NCBI GenBank assembly: GCA_034436355.1
Contig: DAOTVQ010000040.1
Span: 62,001-126,000, forward strand
Source: CP2-2F sp034436355
GTDB taxonomy: Bacteria > Chloroflexota > Anaerolineae > Aggregatilineales > UBA2796
Length of the DNA stretch: 64,000 nt
Direction of reading: 5' to 3'
A program made the translations under genes and the position numbers. The notes beneath the pieces are model-generated. The model was not told the DNA's origin, ran no database searches, and saw only the letters and a program-made list of their open reading frames with translations. Numbering within the stretch: position 1 is the first letter of the stretch; every line of letters starts with the position of its first letter. Positions 40,602-50,093 of the stretch are shown here, one piece after another.

Positions 40602-42959
40602 ATGGTCAAATCACAGGTTGCTAAGGTGTGGCTTCTGCTCTTATGTGTAATTCTTGTATTAGCAGTAACCAACACGCCAATTGTCCAAGCTCAAAGTGGC
40701 GCCGATCTCAGTATCGGCATCAGTGCCACACCCAATCCGGTTGCGATTGGCGGTGATATTACTTATACAGTCACGTTAACTAATAACGGACCTGAGAATG
40801 CCACCAATGTGCTGTGGCAAAATATTATTCCGCTTGAGACAGGCTTTCGCTCAGTGACTGCACCGAGCGGCTGGAGCTGCACCACGCCTTCGATTGATGG
40901 CAACGGCACCGTCGCTTGCACACGCGCCAGCTTTTCCGTTAGTGCCAGCGCTGTTTTTACGGTGGTGGTGCGTGTCAAAGCCTCGGTGCTGGGCGGCACA
41001 CAAATCACGAATTCGGTGATCACGGTTGCCGATCCGAATAACGATCCCGACGAGTCGAACAACACTGCCGAGACGACTATCACTGTGAACAACACCGCAA
41101 ACTTGGGCGTGCAGATGACGGCTGCGCCGGATCGCCCAATCTCTGGCGACTCACTGACCTACAGCATCACAATCAGCAACGCCGGTCCCGATGCTGGCAC
41201 GGATGTCACACTGACCACCTCCGTCCCCAACAACACCGGCTTTGTCTCCATCAATGCGCCCATCGGCTGGAACTGCACAACACCCAGTGTTGGTGCCAAT
41301 GGCGCAGTGAGCTGCACCCGCGAGATGTTTGATGTTGGCACTGCTGATTTTACGCTTGTCACGCAGATTTTGCCCGGCGTGCCAAATGATACGTTGATCA
41401 GTAACACTGCCAGCATCAGCGGCACATCTATTGATCTTGTGCCTGCCAACAACGTAACTGGCAACGTCGAGACAATCGTCCGCAGTGTGGCGGATTTGGC
41501 GATGATCCTCGACGCCTCGCCTGATCCTATCCTGAGCGGCGGTGTGCTAACCTACTTAATCAACTTGGTGAACAACGGACCTGACCGCGCTGCTGATGTG
41601 GTGTGGCTATTTACTGTCCCCGCTTCAACGACCTACCGTTCGCTGAACGCGCCTGCTGGTTGGTCTTGCCAAACGCCATCCGTAGGCGGCACCGGCGATG
41701 TGACTTGTTCTCGCCAAAACATTCCCGACAACGCCGATCTGCTCTTTATCCTGACCGTGCGCGTGGACGTGGACGCTGTGGGCGGCAGCACCATCAGTAA
41801 TCAGGTCACCGTGCAGACCACTTCGCTTGACCCAACGCCTGCTAACAACACCTCCAATGTGGCGAGTGTGACCGTTGCTGCGCCCGTCATGCTGACCGAT
41901 CCTGATCTACCCACCACCCTGACCTTCACTGCCAATTTGGGCGATGTCAGCAGTGCCAGCTTTGATGTGGCAAACATTGGGCAGGTCGGCACCACCCTTG
42001 TGCTGAGCCTAGAGAGCAATACGAACAGCGCAATTGTTGTGGGCGGGTTGCCGCTGACTGTGGTGGAAGGCGATCCTGCTGAAACGTTCAGCATTAGCTG
42101 CACGCACGCCAAAGCACCGACCATTGGCACTGTCACGCTCCGCACCAATGAGCTGGGACAACCTACCTACGCCATCGCAGTGACTTGTCAATTGCCGCCA
42201 GATACCATCGGTATTCGCCGTCCAGCAAACGCCACTTTCTACCTTCGTAACAGCAACACAACCGGCGTTGCCGATATTGACGTCCTGTTTGGCGATCCAA
42301 GCGATCTGCCAGTGGCGGGTGATTGGAATGGCGACGGCATCTCTACCATCGGCATTTATCGCCAAAGCACGGGCGAGTTCTTCCTGAAGGATGAGAATTC
42401 CTTCGCCGCACCTGTCGCCTACAGCTTTGTCTTGGGCAATCCGGGCGATGTGCCAATCGTTGGTGACTGGGATGGTGACGGCAAGGACTCGGTGGGTGTC
42501 TTCCGTCCGAGCAACGGCATCATCTACCTGAAAAATGCCTTAACAACAGGCTTCGCCGATTTCGGTATGGTTTTCGGCAATCCGAATGATCAGCCATTGT
42601 CAGGCGATTGGGATGGTGACGGCAAGGACTCAGTTGGCATCTATCGCGGTGATACCTTCTTCCTAACCAACCAGACCTGCAACGGCTGCATTCCAACAGC
42701 AGACTATGTGTTTGTGTTAGGCATCACCGGCGATGTGCCCTTCTCTGGCGACTGGAACGCCAACGGTGTGAACGGCGTTGGTGTCTTCCGCCCAACGAAC
42801 GGCATCACCTACTTCAAGAACGAGCTGGTCACAGGCTTTGCCGACATTGAGATCATCTACGGTGTGGCAGCCGATCAGCCAATTGCCGGCAGATGGGCAG
42901 CCATCACACCGCCACCGTCCGCACCAGAGATTGCACCCACCTTCGTGCCGCGCCAGTAA
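40602..42959 (+). CDS. exported DUF11-repeat protein with shared C-terminal cassette
   Basis: A 785-residue secreted protein. The ATG at 40602 has TGAGG nine bases upstream and begins MVKSQVAKVW, a clear signal peptide ending VQA-Q; an earlier ATG at 40587 is the alternative. Three DUF11 repeats follow (GDITYTVTLTNNGP, GDSLTYSITISNAGP, GGVLTYLINLVNNGP), Ig-like surface modules of about 120 residues each. A linker domain comes next. Residues about 537-785 are the tandem GDWDGDG repeat cassette shared with the subtilase, ending APTFVPRQ. No catalytic domain is evident; probably a surface or matrix protein. Confidence 0.88.
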   Translation: MVKSQVAKVWLLLLCVILVLAVTNTPIVQAQSGADLSIGISATPNPVAIGGDITYTVTLTNNGPENATNVLWQNIIPLETGFRSVTAPSGWSCTTPSIDGNGTVACTRASFSVSASAVFTVVVRVKASVLGGTQITNSVITVADPNNDPDESNNTAETTITVNNTANLGVQMTAAPDRPISGDSLTYSITISNAGPDAGTDVTLTTSVPNNTGFVSINAPIGWNCTTPSVGANGAVSCTREMFDVGTADFTLVTQILPGVPNDTLISNTASISGTSIDLVPANNVTGNVETIVRSVADLAMILDASPDPILSGGVLTYLINLVNNGPDRAADVVWLFTVPASTTYRSLNAPAGWSCQTPSVGGTGDVTCSRQNIPDNADLLFILTVRVDVDAVGGSTISNQVTVQTTSLDPTPANNTSNVASVTVAAPVMLTDPDLPTTLTFTANLGDVSSASFDVANIGQVGTTLVLSLESNTNSAIVVGGLPLTVVEGDPAETFSISCTHAKAPTIGTVTLRTNELGQPTYAIAVTCQLPPDTIGIRRPANATFYLRNSNTTGVADIDVLFGDPSDLPVAGDWNGDGISTIGIYRQSTGEFFLKDENSFAAPVAYSFVLGNPGDVPIVGDWDGDGKDSVGVFRPSNGIIYLKNALTTGFADFGMVFGNPNDQPLSGDWDGDGKDSVGIYRGDTFFLTNQTCNGCIPTADYVFVLGITGDVPFSGDWNANGVNGVGVFRPTNGITYFKNELVTGFADIEIIYGVAADQPIAGRWAAITPPPSAPEIAPTFVPRQ
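42210..42956 (+). repeat. coding tandem repeats of the shared C-terminal cassette (DUF11 copy)
   Basis: About five units encode GxRPxNxxFYLRN, FxDPSDLPVAGDWNGDG and related steps, ending PEIAPTFVPRQ. It mirrors 9794-10552 in unit order, including a Cys/Gly-rich break unit (NQTCNGCIPTADY) that replaces the matching unit in the subtilase. Confidence 0.8.
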
Positions 42960-42980
42960 AAGGCAGCGCACACCTTAACA

Positions 42981-43013
42981 GCAAACGGGCGGGAAAAATT
43001 CCCGCCCGTTTGC
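42981..43013. terminator. bidirectional terminator hairpin between convergent genes
   Basis: GCAAACGGGCGGGAA pairs perfectly with TTCCCGCCCGTTTGC over 15 bp around a three-base loop. It lies 22 bases past the DUF11-gene stop and 14 bases before the convergent gene's stop. The core CGGGCGGGAA is also at the end of the other cassette gene (9740-9764). Confidence 0.85.
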
Positions 43014-43026
43014 TTCTCGATCTAGG

Positions 43027-43869
43027 TTAGTTGCTGGGTGTGGCTGAGGCAAGCACCGGCGCAGGTGGTGCAACAGGTGCGGCAACGGTTGGCAGCGGTG
43101 CGCCGCCACGTGCAATCATCAGTGTGATGACCTGCTCAGCATAGATGGTGTTATCTATCAAATCTACCACACGCAGGCGCAACTGAATGCTCGCTGCGTC
43201 GTTATCAGGCAGGATAGGCGCTACCACACCTTCACCACTAGAGGCGATCCAGCGGTTCAGGCGCGGCAATTCCACAGAGACAGCGCGTCCATCAGGCAAA
43301 ATTTGCTCAAAAATCAGGTTTGCGGTTGGCACCCGCCCGCGCACGCGCCACACCACAGGCACACGCGCCCGATCCTGTGCCAAGTCTACAAAGTCCACAC
43401 CACTCACTGGCGCCTCAAAAGTCATGATTTGCGGTGTGGCTGGCACAGCATTCGGATCAAAGGGCAGCGTGACAAAGTGCTGATTGATCAAGCTCCCTAG
43501 CCGATCAAAGATGGCGAGGCGGTAGGTTGGTGGGCTGAAATCGAGCGATGGTTGCAGCGGAAAGGTGACTGTTGCCACGGGCGGCAGGTCTTGATCCACC
43601 AATGGCACCCAATCGCTGATGCTCAAGGCGAACAGGCGCAGCGAGTAATCATCTGTTAAGCCCACAGTGTGCCACGCCAAAGAAATGCGCGCTGCACCAG
43701 ACTCAAGTGCCTCAACAGTGATCGTGCGTACATCCGATGTGAAACTGACGATAGCGGGCGGCAGTGTATTGGTCTGCGCGCTTGGCGCGGCAAGTGCCAT
43801 GCCGCCCACGCCGATTGCCGCCACAAACGCGAGCATCAGCAGCCCACGCAAAAACCATTTAGAGAACAT
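43027..43869 (-). CDS. exported protein of unknown function, 280 aa
   Basis: A protein with a signal peptide or anchor (residues 7-28, GLLMLAFVAAIGVGGMALAAP) and two beta-rich halves of about 100 residues that look like Ig-type folds (ARISLAWHTVGLTDDYSLRLFA and ARVPVVWRVRGRVPTANLIFE). A Pro/Ala tail ends it. No enzyme motif. It precedes the metallopeptidase gene leftward of it in map order and shares the cell-surface context of the window. Confidence 0.7.
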   Translation of the reverse strand: MFSKWFLRGLLMLAFVAAIGVGGMALAAPSAQTNTLPPAIVSFTSDVRTITVEALESGAARISLAWHTVGLTDDYSLRLFALSISDWVPLVDQDLPPVATVTFPLQPSLDFSPPTYRLAIFDRLGSLINQHFVTLPFDPNAVPATPQIMTFEAPVSGVDFVDLAQDRARVPVVWRVRGRVPTANLIFEQILPDGRAVSVELPRLNRWIASSGEGVVAPILPDNDAASIQLRLRVVDLIDNTIYAEQVITLMIARGGAPLPTVAAPVAPPAPVLASATPSN

Positions 43870-43908
43870 GGTAAACCTTCCTATGAAAAGAGCCTAATTC
43901 CTGCTGAT

Positions 43909-44484
43909 CTAGTCGGCATCTGCGTCAGCAGTGCCACCTGCAAAGGCCACACCTTCTAAAAAGCCGCGTGCGCGCTCTGTGAGTGGAAAGCGGGCAAGGT
44001 ATGCCCAAAATGCCGCGCTATGATCGGGATATTTGCGGTGGCAAATCTCATGGGCAATCACATAGTCCAGCACGTAAGGCGGATAGCGCCGCAAGACTGT
44101 GCTGATGCGTATATCGCCATCGGAAGCGCCGCCGCTGCTGCAACTGCCTAAGCGCAGCCGCATATTGTCTGCCCAACGAATGCTGCGCCACGCCAGTTCA
44201 CCTGCAAAGTATTGGGCATTGATCTGCGCGGCGCGCTCCATCAGGTCTTGATCGGTTTGCTTATCGGCGCGGGCGCGGCTGCGCTTGATGCGCGCTGCGA
44301 TGCGCTCAACCATGACATCAACGGCTGCGCGTGGCATTCCGTTTGGCACGCGCAGCAACACTTTGTCTCCATGCAGAGTCCACCGCCCGTTGGCGCGCAG
44401 GCGTGCGTCGGGCTGCACGGTGAAATGCAACCGTTCGCTGCCTATGGCAACCTCAAGGCTGAATGACTCCGCTCGCTTGCTCAT
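43909..44484 (-). CDS. YgjP-like (DUF45) zinc metallopeptidase
   Basis: A 191-residue protein of the YgjP/M48-related family. The zinc site HEICHRKYPDHSAAFW gives the HExxH plus a third His, and MRLRLGSCSSGGASDGDIRIS is the family's conserved upstream box (usually RWGSC). It is probably a cytoplasmic peptidase. The ATG at 44484 shares ATGA with the transpeptidase stop, so the two are likely coupled. A GTG at 44517 would extend the protein by 11 residues. Confidence 0.85.
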   Translation of the reverse strand: MSKRAESFSLEVAIGSERLHFTVQPDARLRANGRWTLHGDKVLLRVPNGMPRAAVDVMVERIAARIKRSRARADKQTDQDLMERAAQINAQYFAGELAWRSIRWADNMRLRLGSCSSGGASDGDIRISTVLRRYPPYVLDYVIAHEICHRKYPDHSAAFWAYLARFPLTERARGFLEGVAFAGGTADADAD

Positions 44485-45542
44485 CGGTACTGACCGCTGC
44501 TCCACACATAGACCCACGTATCGGCAAAGAAGTTATCCGTCCATTCGTAAAGCCAGCGCGCATCACTGATCGAGAGATTGACGCAGCCGTGCGAATGACG
44601 GTAGCCAAAGCTATCGTGCCAATAGGTGCCATGCAAGCCGATGTCGTTATCAAAGTACATCACATACGGGACGGCGGGCAGTTGATAGTAATCGGCACGC
44701 CCTGCACCGCCGCTCATGGTGTCTGAGCGAAAGCGCGCCCAAATGCGGAACAGCCCTTCATTGGTAGACCATTCCGGACGCCCTGAAGAAATCAGGGTTG
44801 TGAAGACCATCCGATCATCTTCATAGGCAGTCAGCACTTGCTCAAACAGGTCTACTGAAACCCAGCGCCCTTTGACGCCTTCAGGTTTCTCCACTTTGGC
44901 AATGCGCGCCACGCGGCGCTGCTCAATCCACTGACCCGGCGCAATCAGATACCAATCCCATGCACCATCGCTTACAGAGGCATAGATGTTCACCCGCGTG
45001 TAGCGATCCAAGAAGGGCGTGTTGGGATCAGGTTTAGCGCCGGGATAGCTGCTCGGCTTGGTTGGTTGCAGAATCCATGCCATTGGGTAGGCAAAGGGCG
45101 TATCTACGATCACACCGCTGTAGCGCGAGGCAGGCACACCAGTCACCTCACTAAGCGGCGTCCACTGACCGGGGCGCACTTCTGCCCAACCATCTTGCCG
45201 CTGGCGCATCCCAACGAAGATGAAGCCGGGCGGAAGGCTGCCGATGGGCGCGCCATTCGGCGCATTGTAGAGTGTGATGCCGTTGCGGTTGATCTGGTAC
45301 AGGCTGTGGCGGTAGATCGCATACTGATCAACTTCCACAAGGCGCCCGTTGGGTGTGGGATGCGCCAACATCTGCGCCAGCAGCAGTTGGTAGTGCGCGG
45401 AAGGCAAGCCGTGCGTGCAGCCGGGAATATTTTCGCCCAAGCATGGATTAGCAGCCTCTCTGCCTTCGCTGGCGGCAATGGGCGTTAGGGCAGTGCCGAA
45501 TAGCAGCGCACCCATCAACATGAACATAAGCAAACGTCGCAT
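44481..45542 (-). CDS. L,D-transpeptidase (YkuD family) with N-terminal domain
   Basis: A 353-residue exported enzyme that remodels peptidoglycan. A signal peptide ends IAA-SE. Residues about 85-215 form an SH3-like repeat region. The catalytic domain has His304 (GLHGTYWH), His318 and Cys320 (RHSHGCVNL). It is paralogous to the gene just upstream (45555-46586) and to the fragment at the window start. It shares the ATGA junction with the metallopeptidase gene. Confidence 0.92.
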   Translation of the reverse strand: MRRLLMFMLMGALLFGTALTPIAASEGREAANPCLGENIPGCTHGLPSAHYQLLLAQMLAHPTPNGRLVEVDQYAIYRHSLYQINRNGITLYNAPNGAPIGSLPPGFIFVGMRQRQDGWAEVRPGQWTPLSEVTGVPASRYSGVIVDTPFAYPMAWILQPTKPSSYPGAKPDPNTPFLDRYTRVNIYASVSDGAWDWYLIAPGQWIEQRRVARIAKVEKPEGVKGRWVSVDLFEQVLTAYEDDRMVFTTLISSGRPEWSTNEGLFRIWARFRSDTMSGGAGRADYYQLPAVPYVMYFDNDIGLHGTYWHDSFGYRHSHGCVNLSISDARWLYEWTDNFFADTWVYVWSSGQYR

Positions 45543-45554
45543 GAGTCTCTCTTT

Positions 45555-46586
45555 CTAGCGGCTGCGCCAGACGTACACCGGCGTGCCGACCTCTGCAAAA
45601 TTATACAGCCACTTGGCATCGCTGATCGAAAGATTCACGCAGCCGCGGCTGTGGCGATAGCCAAACCCATTGTGCCAGAAAGTGCCATGCAAGCCAATAG
45701 AGCCATCAAAGTAGAGGATATACGGCACGACAGGGATATTATATTGTTCGGGCTTGCCCTCAAAGCCTGTCATGCTGCCGGTACGCAGCTTTGCCCACAC
45801 CGCGAACATGCCTTCCCGCGTGGGCGTTTTCGCCAAACCTGATGAGATCAGCGTTGCAAAGACGGGCGTGCCGCCTTCATAGGCAACTGCCACCTGCTCA
45901 TACAGATCAACCGCGATCCAGCGCCCGCTGTGTTTTGGCTCCACAGGCTGGAAAATGCCCATGTTGCGCTGTTCCACCCACAAGCCATCGCCCACCAAAT
46001 GCCAATCCCAATCGCCTACGCGCACCGTCTTGAAGATGTAGAGCGGTGTGTGCTTGCCAAGTGCGGGTAAGCGCCGCAGCATCTTGCCGCCCGGCACCTC
46101 TGCCGCATGGACGGAATTCGCCATCCACGCCAACGGGAAAGGTGGATTGCCACTCAGCAGCACGCCGCTGAAACTTGAAGCGCGTGTGCCACTCAGTTGA
46201 TCGGCGGGCAGCCACTTGTTCTCATCCACACGCACCCAACCTTCTTGCTGTTCCTTCACGCCCGTGAAGGCGTAGCCCGGATTAGTTGTCTCGGTTGGGT
46301 TGCCATTGGGCGCATCATAGAAGGTCACATCGCGGCGCGGCAGTTGGTACATGCTGTAGCGGCGCAGTTCGTCGCCATCTACACCCACACGCGGCAGACT
46401 GCGCGGCGAATGGGCGAGAATCTGCGGCAGCAGCGCGTCATATTCCCACGCGGGCAAGCCATATTTGCAGCTTTCTGAAAGCACAATGCCTGCACAGCCG
46501 TTATCGGCTTGTGCGGTGCTTGGCAGCCCAGTGAAGCCTGCTAACAACAAAGTGATCATTAAACTGATGTGGAAAAATCGCTTCAT
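45555..46586 (-). CDS. L,D-transpeptidase (YkuD family), tandem paralogue
   Basis: A 343-residue exported transpeptidase. The ATG at 46586 has GGAGAG upstream and yields a signal peptide (MKRFFHISLMITLLL) ending AQA-DN; the open frame from 46631 would add 15 unlikely residues. The catalytic pocket is GLHGTFWH and SRGCVNLS with Cys316; the residue before GC is Arg, not His as in the neighbour. It is 12 bases upstream of its paralogue, so they are likely one transcript from a tandem duplication. Confidence 0.92.
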   Translation of the reverse strand: MKRFFHISLMITLLLAGFTGLPSTAQADNGCAGIVLSESCKYGLPAWEYDALLPQILAHSPRSLPRVGVDGDELRRYSMYQLPRRDVTFYDAPNGNPTETTNPGYAFTGVKEQQEGWVRVDENKWLPADQLSGTRASSFSGVLLSGNPPFPLAWMANSVHAAEVPGGKMLRRLPALGKHTPLYIFKTVRVGDWDWHLVGDGLWVEQRNMGIFQPVEPKHSGRWIAVDLYEQVAVAYEGGTPVFATLISSGLAKTPTREGMFAVWAKLRTGSMTGFEGKPEQYNIPVVPYILYFDGSIGLHGTFWHNGFGYRHSRGCVNLSISDAKWLYNFAEVGTPVYVWRSR

Positions 46587-46695
46587 GGCACACACTCTCC
46601 AAAGTAGAACGTTAGCTAGATTGTACAGCACTCTACCAAAGGATTGTGCGACACTGCCACGCCGCTAACCTGACGCTTGCCCAACGCTCTGCCGC

Positions 46696-48573
46696 TTATG
46701 GCACTTGCAGCGCACCAATGCCAATTTGCTGCCCTGTGCCGTTTACCAACATTGGTTGGCGCGTTTGCACATCAATCACCGAGAGGCTGAACCACCACGC
46801 ACCACGCGGATCGGAGTCGGTCAGTGGCAGGCGCAGGCTATCCATAAAGGTTTTGTGCGGCGTCCAACAGCTTGGTGGATAGTTGCGCGCATACGGTATC
46901 CAATTCAGGCTTGGGCGCGCTGATCCGTCGGGCGGCAGCGGGATGAGCGCCAACTGGTACAGACGGCGCACTTGGCGCGCTGGCACTTGCCAATACAGGT
47001 GCAGCGTCACGCCTTCGGAGTCTGTTTCGGCGCGCCAACCGAGCAAGTGCAGCGTATCGCCGTTTAGGCTGAATACCTCACGCATGGCGACGCTCGGCGG
47101 CGCGTTTGGCGGTGGCGGATCGGGAATGGGCGTGAGGATGTGAAAGTTGGCGCGGAAGGTGCTGCCCATGCTCAGCAGCACAAGCACTTGCAGCCCGATC
47201 ACGATTTGGCGCGTCCGCAGCGCTGTGCGCGCTAGGACATCGGCTGCCAGCAGCACCCAGATCGGCGCGAACAAGAGCCAGACTCGCGCCGTCTCGCCAC
47301 GTGCAGTGCCGCTCAGCGTAATCAAGAGCAAACTGAGCGCACCTGCCGCTGCGAATAAATCCGCGTGGCTGCCAAGCCGCCTGCTGCGCCCAATGCGCCA
47401 GACTGCCAGCGCTGCAATCGGAATGCCTGTGAACAGGAACATCTCGTAAGGATGCCAAAACAGGTAGAGCAGGTAAGGGCGCTCTAATGCCAAGTGCCGA
47501 TTAAACGAGGCGCGCAAAATCTCGAACGGTGTGATGCCCGTCAGCAGCGCGTAGATCAGCCAGATTGCCGCAGCACCAACGCCAAAAGCTGCCAAGTGTA
47601 TGATCAAGCTGCTTGCGCTGCGCCGTTCGCGCCACCACCACAGCAGGATGCTAAAGCCGCCGATCAAGCCGAGTGGCACAGCGGCAAAGTTCATGAAGAC
47701 TCCCATGCCCGTCACAAAGCCACCCAAACCGATCAGCCACACGCGCTTTTGCAGCAAGCCTTCCCACACGAACACCAACAGCACAGCACACAACAGTGCA
47801 TAAAAAGTGTTGAAGCGCGGCGCAAAAATGGCAAGGCTTGGCACCAGAGGATAGAGCGCCACTGCCCACAACGCCGTTTGGCGGCTGAACAAACGGGCGC
47901 CCAAGCGGTAGATCGGCGCGACGGCAAGCCCTGCCCACAGCGGCATGAACAGCGCAGGCAGCACGCTTGCCCACTGCGCGTCTGACCATTGGAGCATCTC
48001 AGGGTTTTGGCATTGCAGGCTACGGAACAGAGTCCCAAAAGACTCTGCGAGGGGTGGCAGCGCTTCAAAGGCTGCTGCACTAACGTGGAACAAGATCGGC
48101 AAGCCCGGCGGCGCCAGCGCGATGCCGCCTAGCGGATAGGCTGCCTGATAGCGCGCTAGGAAGCCCAGCCAATCGCGCAGCATTGTGCCTAAATCGCCGC
48201 TGAGGGCAGCCGCCGTGATGTAGCCGCCCAAATCCGGTGAGGCGATCCGCGCAAAGAGCGTGAACAGCGGCGCGCCTTCCATGCCCATAAAAGCTATGGG
48301 CAAGAGCGCCGCGCCGCTAAACGCCCATGCCTTCAGGTGCGGCAGCGCCGCACGCCGCACCAAATGCCACGCGCCAAGCGCATAAAGGCTTGCCATGCCG
48401 GCGCTGATCAGCAGCCACACAAGGCGCGCATTCAAGCGCAGCCACGGGAAATACCACGTTTCAGGCAGAAAGGGCAAATGCCCACGCGCCAATGGCGTCA
48501 GATCAGCCACCAGCGCGATGCAGTAAACCGCACAGACTCCGATCAGGGTGTAGAGCAGGCGGCGGCGCGCCAT
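46696..48573 (-). CDS. multispan GT-C-like membrane protein
   Basis: A 625-residue protein with about eleven to twelve hydrophobic helices and a C-terminal soluble domain of about 140 residues. The length and layout (first extracytoplasmic loop with PDLGGYITAAALSGD) recall ArnT/PMT-like glycosyltransferases of GT39 type, though the DE motif is not clear-cut. The start overlaps the stop of serA by one base. It may transfer a lipid-linked sugar, but the call rests on topology only. Confidence 0.6.
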   Translation of the reverse strand: MARRRLLYTLIGVCAVYCIALVADLTPLARGHLPFLPETWYFPWLRLNARLVWLLISAGMASLYALGAWHLVRRAALPHLKAWAFSGAALLPIAFMGMEGAPLFTLFARIASPDLGGYITAAALSGDLGTMLRDWLGFLARYQAAYPLGGIALAPPGLPILFHVSAAAFEALPPLAESFGTLFRSLQCQNPEMLQWSDAQWASVLPALFMPLWAGLAVAPIYRLGARLFSRQTALWAVALYPLVPSLAIFAPRFNTFYALLCAVLLVFVWEGLLQKRVWLIGLGGFVTGMGVFMNFAAVPLGLIGGFSILLWWWRERRSASSLIIHLAAFGVGAAAIWLIYALLTGITPFEILRASFNRHLALERPYLLYLFWHPYEMFLFTGIPIAALAVWRIGRSRRLGSHADLFAAAGALSLLLITLSGTARGETARVWLLFAPIWVLLAADVLARTALRTRQIVIGLQVLVLLSMGSTFRANFHILTPIPDPPPPNAPPSVAMREVFSLNGDTLHLLGWRAETDSEGVTLHLYWQVPARQVRRLYQLALIPLPPDGSARPSLNWIPYARNYPPSCWTPHKTFMDSLRLPLTDSDPRGAWWFSLSVIDVQTRQPMLVNGTGQQIGIGALQVP

Positions 48574-49538
48574 TATTTGCCTTTCAAGACGTCCACGTTC
48601 ACCACACTGCGATAGTCGCCCTTGAACAGCGCGTCAAGCGTTTGCTGCGCGATCTGCACAGCGACCTCATCCTGCGCTTCGAGCGTGCTTGCGCCCAAGT
48701 GCGGCGTGTGGATGACGCCTGCCAAGCCGATCAGTGGATTATCGGGCTTGGGCGGCTCTTCTTCATAGACATCCAGTGCTGCGCCTGCCACTTTGCCGCG
48801 CTTGATTGCCTCTGCAAGGGCAACCTCGTCAATCAGCGCGCCACGCGAATCGTTCACAATCCGCACGCCGTCTTTCATCTTGGCAAGGCTTTCGGCGTTG
48901 ATCATGTGATAGTTCTCTTGCGTGACCAGCGCGTGCAGCGAGATAAAATCGGCGCGTGCGTAAAGTTCGTCTAACGTCACCATCTGCACGCCATAGGGCG
49001 CAGCAACTTCGGCGCTGATGTAGGGATCAAAGGCGATGATGATCATCTCAAAGGCGGCAGCGCGCTTTGCCACAGCACGCCCAACGCGCCCAAAGCCCAC
49101 CAGACCGAGCGTCTTGCCGCGCAGTTCAATGCCCATATACGCCTTGCGCTCCCACTGACCGCTTTTCAGGCTGCCATCCGCAGCAGGGATGTGGCGCGCC
49201 AGTGCCAACATCAAGCCCATTGCCAGCTCAGCCGTAGCAACGGTATTGCCGTCCGGCGCATTCATCACGATCACGCCACGCTCTGTCGCCGCCGCCAGAT
49301 CAACGTTATCCACGCCGACGCCGGCGCGCCCTACCAGCTTGAGCTTGGGCGCAGCCTCTAGCATAGCACGGTCTACTTTGGTGGCGCTGCGGATGATGAG
49401 CGCGTCCGCGTTGGGGATGGCTGCCAGCACTTCCTCGCGGCTCATCTTGGCGGCTGCCTGCACGGTGACGCCTTCGGCTGCTTCCAACAGCTTCAAGCCC
49501 GCTTTATCCAAATTATCGGGAACCAGAATGTGGTACAT
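48573..49538 (-). CDS. serA: D-3-phosphoglycerate dehydrogenase, short form
   Basis: A 321-residue D-2-hydroxyacid dehydrogenase. NAD-binding GFGRVG is at about 147-152. Catalytic Arg is in NDSRGALIDE, Glu in DVYEEEPP and His in TPHLGAST, so all three catalytic residues are intact. AGVGVDNVDLAAATERGVIVMNAP is the phosphoglycerate-type sequence. The ASB and ACT regulatory domains of long SerA are missing, so serine feedback would be absent. It makes 3-phosphohydroxypyruvate for serine. No serB or serC is in the window. Confidence 0.85.
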   Translation of the reverse strand: MYHILVPDNLDKAGLKLLEAAEGVTVQAAAKMSREEVLAAIPNADALIIRSATKVDRAMLEAAPKLKLVGRAGVGVDNVDLAAATERGVIVMNAPDGNTVATAELAMGLMLALARHIPAADGSLKSGQWERKAYMGIELRGKTLGLVGFGRVGRAVAKRAAAFEMIIIAFDPYISAEVAAPYGVQMVTLDELYARADFISLHALVTQENYHMINAESLAKMKDGVRIVNDSRGALIDEVALAEAIKRGKVAGAALDVYEEEPPKPDNPLIGLAGVIHTPHLGASTLEAQDEVAVQIAQQTLDALFKGDYRSVVNVDVLKGK

Positions 49539-49673
49539 GCTTGGGAATTATCTCTCGCAGTTCGGATAGGTACGGCGTTTTATTTTGCCCGTTTGTGAGG
49601 AAAGGCGCAAGGGTAGCGCTTAGCGCGCCGCTTTGGTATGATTGTGAGGCACAGAGTCGGGAAAGCAGGCGGC

Positions 49674-50093
49674 ATGTATCGGGTTCGGTTTCGGCGCAGC
49701 GCACAAGATCGCATTTTATCAGGCTTATGCGGCGGTGCCGGCGCCTGTTTAGGCATCAGTGGTTGGTGGGTGCGTGCCTTGTTCGGCGTGCTGCTGCTGA
49801 CCGACTATTCGTTTGCGCTGCTGCTTTACGTGCTGCTGTGGCTGAGCATTCCGCCGCAAAAGATGATTGACTTACCACCCATCACGCGCCCTGATGAGCC
49901 GCTGCCGCGCCGCTATAGCAGCCCTGAAGGACTGCTGACCTTAGGCGGCTTGGCAATTTTGATCGGTGTGGTGGTGCTGGCAGAGACGACCGGTGTGCTG
50001 CGTCTGAGCGGTGGTGGCGATTTACTGGCGCCGATCATGCTGGCGCTGATCGGCTTTACCCTGCTGCTGAAAGCGCTGAGGAACACGCCATGA
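49674..50093 (+). CDS. PspC-domain membrane protein
   Basis: A 139-residue protein. Residues 1-60 match PspC (FRRSAQDRILSGLCGGAGACLGISGWWVRALFGVLLL), with a short basic start and a membrane helix, and a second helix pair at about 90-135. PspC proteins sense or respond to envelope stress. The ATG at 49674 gives the standard PspC N-terminus; the longer frame from 49638 is less likely. It overlaps the next gene by four bases. Confidence 0.85.
   Translation: MYRVRFRRSAQDRILSGLCGGAGACLGISGWWVRALFGVLLLTDYSFALLLYVLLWLSIPPQKMIDLPPITRPDEPLPRRYSSPEGLLTLGGLAILIGVVVLAETTGVLRLSGGGDLLAPIMLALIGFTLLLKALRNTP

Noticed and set aside
42210..42956. CRISPR-like array from periodic sequence
   Set aside because: The periodicity is in-frame coding repeats of 45-50 residues, not short identical repeats with unique spacers.
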